A stretch of 64,000 nucleotides of DNA from Antedon mediterranea (lineage: Eukaryota; Echinodermata; Crinoidea; Comatulida; Antedonidae). Positions 13,913-25,585 of the stretch are shown here, piece after piece; the first letter of the stretch is position 1, and each line of letters begins with the position of its first letter. The notes below the pieces were generated by a model. The model worked only from the letters and a program-made list of their open reading frames with translations, was not told the DNA's origin and searched no databases. The stretch is from the NCBI RefSeq assembly GCF_964355755.1, contig NC_092675.1:21156912-21220911 (forward strand), in the 5' to 3' direction. The translations under genes and the position numbers were made by a program.

Positions 13913-15330
13913 AGTCACCACTTTATTCCATTCAAGCAACTAATAATAGGGTATACAGTAAACTTAAAAAAATAATGTTTAAATATTGAAAAAAACATGG
14001 AGATTTTACTTTTTATAAAGAATGTGTGACAACCTGTTTTAATACAGCACACAACCACAGAATAGAAAACAAACATTAAAATAATTGTAAAACAATGGAT
14101 GTTCACACCTTATCTTAGACAAAACATTTGTTATGGCACTACTGTTAATAAACAAACAAGTTCAATGCATTAAGATGCCTGTCAATCATCAGACAAGATA
14201 CTTCAATCTAAGAAAGTCAAATGTCATCTTTGGTGGCAATGACTTAAGTACTGAATACCATTTTTATACTCGGAGAAATCAAACATACAAGGGTCAAACT
14301 TAGCTGGTAGTAAAAATTATTACATTTAGAACCACAAAATGGTCATTGTTATTTTACAGTATTAATTATTTAAAAAACAGTACAGTTTGACATAAAATAT
14401 AAGAAATCTTCAATATTAAGCGCCATGAGCTCCACATGAGTGGGGGACACCGGCGCTATACAAGTTTTCATATATTATTATTTATTATTAATATTTAGAT
14501 TGAAACATTAACTTTAAAATGTTTCACCAATATCAGTTTCCATGAACTAAATATGGTACCACCTAAAGTAAAACTGCAAAGAAAATTGCTACTAAAAGAG
14601 AGAATTACTAGGCTTAAATAATATACCCATTGTCAGCTATAGTTTTTCATTTCACATTTATATACCGTTACTTTAAAGCTAATAGCATCTATCAGGCTTA
14701 GCATAAGCATGCATCCCACAAATTCTACGCTAAATCCTGCTATAAATAGCTAGGCCTAACTGTTACAAATTATAACACAATAACACAGTTTGATGTATAG
14801 ATTCTTTAACAACGAAAGTGTCGGATTTTTTTTTGTTTGGGGGAGGGAAAGGGCGGAGCTACAGTAGTAAGGGAAAGATTACTAGAACATTTTGTTTGCA
14901 TGTCATTAATTAATATCATGAACTTATGTTATACAAACAAATACAAGTATACTGTAAATTATTATCTAAATAAATTGCAGACAAGATGATGAATGTATTA
15001 CTAATTAAAATCATTTTTTACTTTTTAAAAATCTATCTTAATTTGATTCTATTAAGGACAAGATTGCTCCTAGTACTAGACAACAATATACAGCATATTA
15101 TCATGGTGGTAATATCTAACATTGTTATGTATAGTAGATGACCTCCTAAGGCAACTCATACATCACCTTACTAACGGCTGCCTGGATTGCAAATGTGTTA
15201 TAGATCTTTGTGGATTTCTCAAGTTAAATTAAGAATATAGAAAATATTATAGACCATATAATATACTGTATATTTATTTATCAAGATCCAACAGTGTATA
15301 AAAAAAACACCAATACAGGATCGACATAAA
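13913..15330. other. gene-free stretch apart from the short tail at 14421
   Basis: No gene-like features were seen on either strand beyond the retroposon tail annotated separately. Confidence 0.45.
14421..14495 (+). repeat. short retroposon 3' tail (GGCGCTATACAAG...TATTATTATT)
   Basis: The segment GACACCGGCGCTATACAAG followed by an ATTATT-rich tail resembles the 3' ends of SINE/LINE copies, and is similar in style to the GTTATATAAATCTA...TTATTATT ends at 45.7 kb and 49.25 kb. Only the end is present. The call rests on style and tail, not on full alignment. Confidence 0.4.
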
Positions 15331-15332
15331 TA

Positions 15333-16975
15333 TGTGACCCGATCTGGCAAAACCCTCTCTTTGTCGGCAATTCAAAATTCACGTAATCAGTCAAAATACG
15401 TCCAAATCGACTACCCTGGCAGATTACATGTTTTTGCATTTTCGAAATATTTCACTATCTAAGAATACGTCTACCTGATTTAAACTCCCGAAATTTAACT
15501 AAAATTATGAAAAAAGAGAGTTTTAAAAACATGTATTTTCCTCAAGCCTAACAATTTATTCACGATATACGCTAAAATTTTGCGTAAATTCAGTTGAAAG
15601 TTGCCGAGTTTTACGACATTTTGATCGCCAGTTCGCTGCACAATGTTGAAAGGTCACACATCAAAATAAAGCTCATCCATTTGACATTCCAAATATGGAA
15701 GTTTTAGGGCGGAGTTTAAAGAAGGAACCAATGAAAACTTTGATTTACTATGACATCATTTCAGAAAATTCGGTTCTTCGAAGTTTCTGGAACAGCGAAC
15801 TGCGTGTGTTGCTATGGCGCATCATCGCAATAACAAACGTTATTGGTCAACGCGCTAGATGTTATACGCTCTACGCGCGGAAATAAAAAGTTGTTTACAT
15901 TTTTGTGAGGTTATTTTTATTGTACACACAGCATGTCGTAAATTGGAATAAAAACGATTTTAATATTCAAAGTAAAGTGTTCTGCAATAGCTGTAGTGTG
16001 TATTTGTTTATTCCATAGTAAAATAGACAAGTCAAAAACAATTCACGTCATAAATTCAATTGTATTTTCTATATTTTTGGGGGCTAGTAGGCCCTAGGCC
16101 TAATTTTATTATGGTTGTAGGCCTACTACTACTGGGCCTAGCTTTATATTATTGTCAATAGTTTTATTTATACATTTTATATATCCAATCGGCTCTTAAT
16201 TATTTATTTAATTTATTGTCCATTCCTTTCATATTAAATGTTTTTTTAAATCATTGGATTCAAGCCCAAACATCACAGCGAATCTTCCACGTTATAACAA
16301 AAAACAAATGTAATCGTCAATACAGTGTAATGTTAGCTTGCAATTAGCTGTGACTCTGCAAGGCGCCTAACTTGTCTAGACTAACGCTAGCCCCCGTGTC
16401 GATGCACCGCTGCCATACACGGCCTAATGAACACCCATCATCAGGAGGTCTTAATAATACAGACGATGACGGCGAAAATCTGAATAGGCGCGCCTAGGCC
16501 TAGGCCTGCTTGGTTTTTTGCCGTTGATATCGTAAACACTTCCGAAACCAGTTAACATTAGCTTGGTAGTTATAATGCTGCTTTTCAATAGTGCAAAATA
16601 GTTAATTCGAGTGACTAAATAGGTTAAAACGGCGTCTGAAATCAGTCAAATTGACCATAGTGTCCACGCTGCTGCTATATCGCACACACTTCCTGGTATG
16701 ACGTCATTGTGCCTTAGACCAAAATAGCGCGTTGCTACGGAGTGAGTTTTCAGCGCGTATCAAAAAGAATTTCATTGCAAACTTCAAACGCGATTTTCTC
16801 GTAAACTAATTGAATGATTTGTAAGTTTTTAAAATATAATAACTTTTTAAATATTTATTCAATTTTTATGAAATAAACACCATTGCAAAGCTTATGATTC
16901 AAATAATCCAAATATATAAAAAAATACAAAATGAATATTTCCGACAAAAGTAGGGTTTTGCCAGATCGGGTCACA
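15333..16975. mobile_element. non-autonomous TIR DNA element, 1.64 kb
   Basis: The left terminus TGTGACCCGATCTGGCAAAA continues to a shared TTTGTCGG. The right terminus is its reverse complement, giving about 35-bp TIRs with only a few mismatches. TA dinucleotides flank both ends (15331-15332 and 16976-16977), consistent with a TA target duplication, although the palindromic ends leave the exact border uncertain. The interior is less AT-rich than the surroundings and contains AGGCCTA palindromes near 16090-16140. No transposase was found; the longest frame (15695-15886) shows no known domain. It is probably mobilised by an enzyme encoded elsewhere. Confidence 0.8.
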
Positions 16976-16977
16976 TA

Positions 16978-18042
16978 TACATTTGACTGAGTATATTAAA
17001 TCCCATGCCGCAGTATAAATCATATTCCAAAAGCTAAATTTAGACACAAGACGCTGGACCTATTGTTTTGAGTATGTAAGCCAAACAATTTTCAGGTCCC
17101 ATGGGAATATAGTTATATAAATTGCAGAATATAGTAAATACAATCAATGGATGGTAAAAAGTAATATCTGAAAGTACTGTACTTAATACATTTTACTTAC
17201 TTAATGTTTTATTTAAACATTTTATTTTAAAATATCATAATTACAACACGGCATTGATCAACAGAAAACAAGTTCTGAATTTAATAGTTTCTGTTTCCAA
17301 CTTTACTTCTGAAAAAATTTTGTGATTTATTTTTGGGTTTAAGACATTTTGAAAATATTTAAGATAAAATCGCATGTGAATACAAATCAAATTTCATTTC
17401 TAAGCTGATAAAGTTTTTTTTATGCTAAACATGTAACACTCATCATCTATCTGAATACAATACTTTCACACTGAAGAAGTAAGTAGAGTGTGTGTGTGAG
17501 ATAACATCACAATTGAATCATTTACTGTTTTTTTAGATAGAACAGAACTTAGTTAGAAGTCAAATACATAAAAAACAGAGATTCTGTTTTTTGCTGGTAT
17601 TTAATTGAAGTACTGATGGTGTAAATTTTAAATTGTTGTGATTGCTTCTTAAAGAATGTTGAAAAGAGGTTAATTACTGGTCTTAGGTGTCTGTTGTTTT
17701 ATGACTGACATGCCATAATACTATAAAAACCTAAGAGAAAAATGGTCACTAATGAGTCGCTCAATCAATAACAAAACAGTAAGTAGTGTTAAATCCCACC
17801 TTTTTAAAAAGATCATATCAAAGGGAGTTGAGCAAACAATACCATACCTATTGAACACAGATCTTTTCACTTCTAATGAATACAATACTTGGTCCATTGG
17901 CCAAGAACACAGCTCAGCTAGGCTTTTATCAAAACATCAAAAGGGGCGCTTAGGATTGAGAACAGAAAAGGTCATCGAAGCTAAAAACCAGTCGTCTACA
18001 TTAGTAAAACTATTAGTATTGTATTTAAAGTTAAAAACATAC
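16978..18042. other. probable TCF/LEF intron sequence
   Basis: Lies downstream (minus strand) of the third TCF/LEF exon. No following exon, including the HMG box, was recognised here or further left. Confidence 0.4.
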
Positions 18043-18834
18043 CGTAGACAGCATTGAGGCTCCTGGGTATGCCCCGGTAAAAAAGCGATAATGTTGTCCA
18101 TATCGAAAATGATCAAGCTTAGATGAGCCTGGAAAAACAATACAACAATGGGGGTCAAACATGGTTTAGACCGTGTTGCAGTTTGTGGAATCTACCACCA
18201 CGTTCAGCAGCACAAACAGGCTAGTTACGATCAAGTTACAAATCAGACAACACAAAACTCCATCTAAACTATTTCAGTTCATAAACCAAAACATGATCTA
18301 GTTAGGTCTACCTGATTTTTAATGCAATATTATTAGTAAGAAATAAACCATTTAAATATACGTCAGTTACGTGGATTTACCAGGCTAAAATATATTGAAA
18401 ATGAACAAAGTTTCGACTTACCCCCAACTGTGTCGTAAATCCGAAATAGCGGTTGTTCTTTCACACTACCACCGTCTTTTACCGATTCTCCATACTCGGG
18501 GGCTAGTCCACGCTTAATACCACGCTGTAAAATGATAAACGGTTCTATAAAAACCCGACACAACAAACTAAAATATTTAAAGATCGTCCAAGTATTTTGA
18601 GTAATAGTTGTAAAAGTCATAAAAGCAATCATAACAAACCTGATCGTCGTTGGAGTTCTTGCATTCCCCTTCAGTCACTAGGCTAGATTTTATATCGTTC
18701 AGATCCCGACTAGACGTGGTCGAATCGGCCAATTTCTTCGTCGGGATTTCGCCTGGGCCACCTTCGTCTTTGAAGGAAATTGTCTCATCTCCGGCAGCTA
18801 AATCCTCGCCAGCCCCATTAGGCTGTTGTGGCAT
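18043..18834 (-). CDS. tcf/lef: TCF/LEF transcription factor, 5' coding exons (beta-catenin-binding region)
   Basis: TCF/LEF proteins are the nuclear DNA-binding partners of beta-catenin in canonical Wnt signalling. Exon 1 (18640-18834, 65 codons) starts MPQQPNGAGEDLAAGDE, continues ISFKDEGGPGE and later DLNDIKSSLV. This matches the family's conserved N-terminal beta-catenin-binding segment (vertebrate proteins start MPQL and carry FKDEG and DIKSSLV). It ends in CAG before a GTTTGT donor. Two further candidate exons join in phase: 18422-18524 (acceptor TTTTACAG, donor GTAAGT, 103 bp) and 18043-18128 (acceptor TTTTTCCAG, donor GTATGT, 86 bp), the latter reading TGAYPGASMLST. These two are less conserved and rest on splice sites and phase. 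The grouch-binding and HMG-box exons are not seen; they should lie further left or outside. Exon 1 is near certain; exons 2-3 are probable. Confidence 0.85.
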
Positions 18835-19140
18835 ATCTTCCTAGGCCTAAGCAGTTCTGTTTTGGTGTAAAATCTTCGAAATTTATCTATACTCCGCTAT
18901 GAAATCCACGCGCGGCACTCACGTATCCTGGCGGTTGTATACAGAGCTCAAAGGCAACTACATCAAAGCCTCGCCGCACCCTTGATTGACAGGTCGCTTT
19001 GTCATTACTGGAGCGCCTTGACCAATCAATTACCGTAATTCAAGTGATGTAATATTTTCTCATGAATATTTATTACGTTCTTCACATACCATTGAAAAGC
19101 GAAGGTAAGCGCTAGCGATTGAACGAATAGGAAGAGAGTG
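18835..19140 (-). promoter_or_regulatory. candidate TCF/LEF 5' region with a TCF-type site
   Basis: Immediately upstream of the TCF/LEF start codon, base composition turns less AT-rich and CpG-containing. ATCAAAG at 18962-18968 (CTTTGAT on the minus strand) matches the family's own consensus site. An inverted CCAAT motif lies near 19021-19027. No TATA box or transcription start could be fixed. Promoter function is inferred from position. Confidence 0.35.
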
Positions 19141-22100
19141 AATATCGTTGTTCGTAGGAATTGTCAGCCTATTAGAATCATCAAATAGACGTAGCTAAAC
19201 TAACACTGGAGACTACGTTAACGGTCATCGCCCTGGCTTTACCCTTCAAGTGTTTTGAATGGTATTTTAACGAGTTGTAATCGCCCATGTCCTTGCCCCA
19301 CTTAATATATTTCATAATCAAGACAACACTGATTTGAAACATTATATCATTAGCAACCCTTCATAAAAATGTTCAATGAAAATAGTTCTCATAAACTAAG
19401 TACAGTATTCAATTTAGTTGACGCTTTTACACATATTTTTTTATCTTTCGTTTTTTATTTCAATTAGCCTAAAATAATCTAAGTTATAATAATTAAATAA
19501 ACTATATTATAAATGACAACTTTACAATGTAATTATCTATTTTACAATTTAAAAAGTAAATTGTATTTTGGATACATTGTTTACATGTGTTTATTATCAA
19601 AATCGGAGGCAAAATGGAACTCTGAACTTATTATCATATAAATAACAAAAAAACAAAATCGAAGTTCAATGTTATTGTGTATAGTCCTACAGTATGTTTA
19701 GATCCGTACCTGGTAATATTGTACTATAGTATCTTTTAAATTCTTCACTTCCGATTACTGCACACATTTATATGAACAGAACAATATTTTATACATCATT
19801 ATAAATATGGTACAACATACTCTTATGTAGGCCCCCGGTAGGCCCTATTCCAATCTTTTGGAAATTGCAAAGGACAAATTTCGTTTGTCAAATGCTAAAT
19901 AAATGTTAATCGTTGTTTCTGGTTTGCTTTGTTCAAGCTGGTTATGTTTTTGAGTAAGAGTTATTAAAATAATAGCTATTGCGATAGGCTGTAGTATTGT
20001 GCTATATTTCATAGATAGTTTTTGATCAAGTTTAGAATCTCAAGAGGGCGCTATAACGTTTTGCGAGGAAAAAAACACCAGATTCGTTTGAAATATTAAT
20101 GATATGCACTATTTGTTTTGTTTTATAATATTAGCATAGTTTGAGCTCATTACGAAACCTATTATGACACGGAAAAATGGGGTTGGAGAGTTATCTATAA
20201 ATGTGTTTTATAAGAGGTAAGGTACGAGCGAGTGACAACTTTAATGACATTACACTTGTCGTCACTTGTCGACACTATATTTTGTTGTCTGTTCTTCTTT
20301 CATTCTTGAGTTGTCAACTCGAATTTATAACCGAAAAAATCCATGAACTATTTTAATATCGAAACAATCATCATTAAATTTAAATCATTATATTATTTCC
20401 ATTTATACGTTGGCTAGTTCTTAATAATTACTAGTATTATTCTACAAATTAGTTACGTCTACAAATCATACAAAAAGATTTCAAAATTGTTAATAAACAG
20501 AGACGATTTTAACATGTAAAAAATACATAGAAATATATCACCAACAACAAGAAAATATACACATAGGCCTATATTGGAAATTTACAAAGAGACAACATTG
20601 TAATTTATATTTTTAATTACATTGTTAAATGAGTGTCCAATCTCGAAAAGTCTGCAGTTTATCGATTGAATTGATTACTGGATCCAACCATGGACCTTTC
20701 TTTTTTCATTTTGTTGTATTATAAAAGGTTTATTTGTTGTTAATAAATATATAAAGGAAAAAAAAGAAGAAAAAAGAGAAAATAGAGAAAATTGCAATAA
20801 TTTCATGAAATTTAAAATCATAAGATATGATAAATAAATATGTTTGATTGATGTTTTTGGGGGTTTTTTGTTTATTTTTTTATATACTGTATATATTTCA
20901 AATTCAATACTACCTACCTTAGTAGTACCTTAATAATTTATATTTTGTATTTGTTTATGAAAGATGAAAGAAAAAAAAAATGTTTACGTTGAATTGAATT
21001 GAATTGACCTTAGGCCCTCTTTCTAAATTCTAAAAAAAAAATACCGTAAGATAATTAGGCCTGCTACCCTACCAACCTATTACAGTATCAATACTCTAGC
21101 TAAATTGTTACTGGTAGGCCTAGGTTATTTATACAAGGCAAGTCAATCTTGTTTTATGATTCCACGAATATCATTTAAGCCTATGAATAATAAATACACG
21201 ACTTGAATGCAATAGTTTAGGCCTCACCGTCAAACTGTTGTTGTGTCAGGTCATTCGGGTGTGGTTCGAACATTCTGTACCGGGGGTCTATTCACACAGT
21301 AAGACAGTAGGCCTAAATAAGACATCATTTGTTATTACGTAAGAAGTTCAAAAAGACTGTCTCCAATCTCTCAACTTTGCGGTCGTCGCTTGTCATCTAT
21401 TCAATAATGAGACTATTTAAGTTTGTTCGATTGTTCTATTTATTTGACTATTAATTAATGGTTGGTTATTTATGGGAAGGAAGACACGCAGACAAATAAG
21501 TGTTTTCAGGGGAAACTGTGGGGTTCAATGCCTGTCCCGAAACCTTGACCGTGTCACAATCAAGATCAACGTAATCCTTTTGTAGCTAAAGTTTGATTAA
21601 AGATATTCTATTAAATAATCCAAATATAAAGTTTGTTACGTCATGTGAACAATGACGTAGCGTTTGCTGTGTTTAATATGTGAAGAAGTCTCAACTACAG
21701 AATTGCTTTCCGAATAAACAGAATTACTATACCTAAGGCCCAAGGGGCTTTAAAGACGGTTTAAACTCACATCTTTATTTTTTTTCAGAACGTTTAGCCT
21801 TCTTTTTCGTTAAAAATTAAATCGCGTATCGTGTAATTTGTTTAAATTAAAATGTTTAGTTTTTTTACTTCATTTCGTTTCGTAGGCATAAGCATTTATT
21901 TCTATTAATGGTGCATAGAAAATAAATTAAATAAAGAAGAAACATACAATTAATAGAGGATTTTACAATACAAGAAGTAAAACTTGTCACGTAAAACCCA
22001 CGGACAAAACAAAAAAATACTTTGCGCTATATACTGTATGCAATAAATAACAAAACTGTAATAAAAAAGATTTTTTTTATTTTTTATTTCCAAAAACACA

Positions 22101-22606
22101 ATGAATAGGCGCGCCACCAGCTGTGTCAGCAATGTAAAAAAAAAGGTTCTCAAATTGTATTATTTTATTTACAGGCCTCCTACGAAGCACAGTCGCGCAC
22201 ATAATGGAAACGGATCTACACAAACTGCGCTCGATTCACACACTACATTTGGCTGGCTCGATTAAAAATAATTGAACGCGTTTATCATGAGGCTGGCCGG
22301 CTGGCTCTTGTTTATAGCAACGCGTATCGGAAGTGCGCAATTATACGCATCTAACAACCAACTGCGTAACTTCCGATTTGATCCTATGGAAACCTGCTTA
22401 CAGCAACCACACAAACAACAGCAAAACTGACGGTTGTTAGTAGTTACAACCGAAGTTTGTATGCGTGTGCATTTTGTTCAACAACAATTAAAGAGAGGCT
22501 ACTATCTTTGTTTTAACGAACCATGTTATGCTGTGCTAATTGAATCAGGACAAGTTACATACTGTAGCGACCACCAAAAAGCGGACTACGCCCTTGCTGT
22601 CTAATA
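19141..22606. other. gene-free stretch upstream of TCF/LEF
   Basis: No exon was recognised. A GAATT-type microsatellite lies near 20990-21006, and a purine-rich run near 20755-20800. From about 22185 to 22450 the sequence is richer in CpG and includes an imperfect inverted repeat (CGGAAGTGCGCAATT near 22328 against AACTGCGTAACTTCCG near 22361). This could be regulatory or a decayed element. Confidence 0.4.
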
Positions 22607-22607
22607 C

Positions 22608-22834
22608 CCTTTTCACATCCGCATAAATGTTCAGGTTTGCTCTCCCGACTTATTACATATTTTCACACACGCATACGGCGCAAACCTTATGAAATCTCGG
22701 AAGGAAAAATAGTTGGGCGCTATTTGATTTAATGATTGGTCAGTTAATACCAGGGTATGTTGGTGTGTTTTTCTTCCGAGATTTTACAAGTTCACTGTCA
22801 CAAGTTTTTACAAGTTTATGCACATGTGAAAAGG
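22608..22834. mobile_element. MITE-like element with TTTTCACAT..GCATAAA ends
   Basis: The left end CCTTTTCACATCCGCATAAA and the right end TTTATGCACATGTGAAAAGG are inverted repeats of about 20 bp with few mismatches. The element is 227 bp and has no coding capacity. No convincing target duplication was found, so the borders are approximate. The CCTTTTCACAT start resembles the CCTTTCACAC ends in the adenosine kinase intron. Confidence 0.5.
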
Positions 22835-23658
22835 TTTTAGCTTTTATAAAATGATTGATAATTTAATATTTTTGATTAGAATAATGTTTTCAAATATTGC
22901 TTTTACGGGTGATTTCTTCTAATCAAAGTGACCATGGTGTGAGAGGGCATGCCAAATTAGTAACTGATAAAGCGATTTGTAAATGTCCAGTACCAGTAGG
23001 CCTAATAATAGTTGACACAAGTCTACAATAACGGAAGACCAGTTAACGCAGTAAAAGAGGCAATTTCCCCGCATAGATCATTTCATCAATTAAGGGTCAC
23101 CTTTGTGGTGATTCTTAATTACGGGTAGTGTGGATGGCGACTTTATATTTACCGATTTTATTATTTGCATTTGTCTTTTTAGGTAATAGGGCTGTTGCTG
23201 TCATGGCTTTGCTTGTTTGCAGTGAACATTGGTTGGACCCGTTTTGAACGCAATTACGTTTGTCTATAGGCCTATCTATCATTCATATTATTGGCGACAT
23301 ATCAAAGCAATTCCCCCTAAAGGGTAAGGTACCACAACATCGTCGGTGGCCCATGAATAAACGCTCAACTTTTTCGGGATTCTACAAATCTGGTTTGCAC
23401 AAAGACGTTTTGCCGAACAGATTAACACATCAAAGACACCGCCATGGCAGTTCTACATAGGTGAGGGGTGAAATGTCGAGGTGGTAACGTGAGGTATTAC
23501 CATTGCCAAATTATTCCTCCATGGTACAGTATTACTAATCACATTACAGTACTAAAAGATCATTCGGTTCATGTTTTACTAAAAAAAAATCTTCATGTAA
23601 GTCTACTGAGGCTAAATTGACAAAAGAGCTATAGGAAGAAAACGTTTGTGAAATAAAA
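22835..23658. other. gene-free stretch
   Basis: No recognisable gene. A 66-codon frame near 23260-23460 carries no motif and no ATG start. Confidence 0.4.
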
Positions 23659-23790
23659 GTGGGGTTCAGTGAAGCGCAGCAGAGTATAATTTCACTCTTA
23701 CTCGAGTGAAGGGTGTACGTGGGGTTCAGTGAAGCGCAGCAGAGTGTTGATTTCACTCTTACTCGAGTGAAGGGTGTACGTGGGGTTCAT
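23659..23790. repeat. 60-bp tandem repeat, two full units and a partial third
   Basis: Units start at 23659, 23719 and 23780 with GTGGGGTTCAGTGAAGCGCA and end with CTCGAGTGAAGGGTGTAC. The two full copies differ at only a few bases. Each unit holds a small inverted repeat, TTCACTC...GAGTGAA, around CTTACT. Confidence 0.85.
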
Positions 23791-24285
23791 GAATTGTAAC
23801 TTTGTATTCATGGGATGTGAGAGTGTCATACCCCTTCCCAAGTAGGAAATACAAACAAACCAATGTGTAATAGTTTTGCTACTTTTTGTAATACCGAAAT
23901 AACTCATCTCTGCTATGTTTTCCCCATCCCGTATAATCTGAATGTTGTTTTATCCAATACATTTTATATATTCGAAAGTGTCCCCTTCATAGGCGTTCGA
24001 AAGTATGCGTTTTACTGTATTTTATTAAGTTGTGACTGTGTAAAAAAGTTGCGAATTTGCGATCAGGGGAATCTGTGGAGGCGCGCTCAATTAAGACTTT
24101 CAACAATAATTTATTGAGATAATGACACCTCTTACGAATTATTCTTATGTTTAAAATACTTTACAAAACCACTAACAGGTGCTAATTATCAAGGAAATTG
24201 AAATTAATGAAGTATATTGATTTCATTATTAATGTACTACCACAACTTTCTTGCTGTGCTGTCTGTAATGTGACCATTAAAGAAA
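23791..24285. other. gene-free stretch left of the giant palindrome
   Basis: No gene seen. Homology between the two palindrome arms starts only at 24286. Confidence 0.45.
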
Positions 24286-24627
24286 TCACCCGATTCTGCT
24301 ACTGTCCACAGGTGCTATCTGTAAAACTATAGCTAGTTATACACGTTGTTGTCTGCTATAAATGCTGTAATTTTAACACACGGTACACTGTCCGTAGCAC
24401 AGTGTCTGTTGACAATTTACAATGATGTACAACCATAGGCAGGTTTTCGTACTGCCATGCAAGAATGGATAGGCCTATGCCTAGGTGTTTTCCGCCGCTT
24501 TTAGGCCTTCTAGTCAATTATTGTTATTATTATACGAATTACGTAATTAGTCTAGTAGCTCATCTACCTTTTTAGCAGGGCATAATGAATATTGTAGCTA
24601 GGCTAGGCCTACTAGTCTAGCGGGAAA

Positions 24628-25185
24628 TCAACCAATTATTTGGTTGGATACGAGTTTAGGGTAGGAAGTTAAGTACGAGTTGGCATGGGTACGAGTCGAC
24701 CAGGGGTGAATCGACCAGGGTACACCCGGGCGCCCTACTAGAGCATAGGCTACAGGCCTGCAGGAATGGGAAATCTGTCCTAGTTATAGGCATAGGCCTA
24801 CATTGGGACGCCCAAAAAAGTCATCCTATGAGCATAAAAAGGCCTCGTAGAGCCAGACATGTTAACATATACTACACAGTACTAGTACGTCTACCATTTA
24901 TTATAGTTCCATGGTACTACGGATCAGTACTATCTAGGTCTGGTAGGGTAGGGTTCCAGTAATTTCGGTCGCGTTTTTTCAGGAGGGCATGTGAGAGGTG
25001 AGGTAGGTTAGCCCAGCTAGGCTAAACTAACATGTAAGTAGTATTCTACCATGGGATGGGAATGAGTCGGCATGGGGGTACGGGCTGATCTTTATCCGTA
25101 TTCTAGGGTGCTGGCCAACCCGTAACGTACCCATGTCAACTCGTACCAAACTTGGCTAACTCGTACCCAAATAATTGGTCAACTG
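24628..25185. repeat. secondary foldback inside the left arm
   Basis: The phrase ACCAATTATTTGG...TACGAG...GTACGAGTTGGCATGGGTAC (24631-24700) is repeated in inverted orientation at about 25095-25185. This gives an approximately 560-bp unit with roughly 90-bp imperfect inverted ends. GTACGAGTTGGC-like words also recur as degenerate direct repeats. The counterpart in the right arm lies at about 31530-32085. Confidence 0.7.
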
Positions 25186-25549
25186 GTACCAATAGCTTTA
25201 TAGCTTTATTGATAGCTGGGTTCAAATCTAGGTTGGGACGGTTTTTTCTCATTCTAAAACAGATTTCCTTATAATAATAAAATATCGACCTATAACTGTA
25301 ATATTGTATTGTATACATAATATTAGTAGTAATAGTAATTCCCATTGCATTTATTATTATAATATATTTTAAGGTTACCCATTAATTATACTATAGTATA
25401 ACTTCCTTGTTATATTTTACAATATTTTTTTCATAATTCAACACTTTTTTTTCACAGCTAATTATCAAACTGAATCATCACACACCAAATCTCATGAAAT
25501 CTCTAGTGTATTTCTCCAAGCTAATCCAGCTACATGGTATTGCCTTGAG

Positions 25550-25585
25550 CATAGAGATATTATAGTGAACTATAATATCTCTATG
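25550..25585. mobile_element. 36-bp perfect hairpin insertion with 7-bp target duplication
   Basis: Two perfect 16-nt arms, CATAGAGATATTATAG and its reverse complement, surround a TGAA loop. CCTTGAG flanks the insert on both sides (25543-25549 and 25586-25592). The other palindrome arm (complement of about 30921-30932) has a single CCTTGAG and no insert, so the empty site is visible in the same window. This looks like a tiny transposition product. A template-switch event is the alternative. Confidence 0.8.

Noticed and set aside
17752-18057. 101-codon plus-strand frame
   Set aside because: No recognisable motif, and it overlaps the antisense third TCF/LEF exon, whose splice sites and phase are better supported.
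25456-25550. Exon-like frame after TTTTTTTTCACAG in the left palindrome arm
   Set aside because: The matching frame in the right arm contains a stop, so it is not conserved as coding.
25550-25585. Origin of the 36-bp hairpin from the SINE that also contains CATAGAGATATT
   Set aside because: Only 12 bases are shared, which is too short to link them without a genome search.
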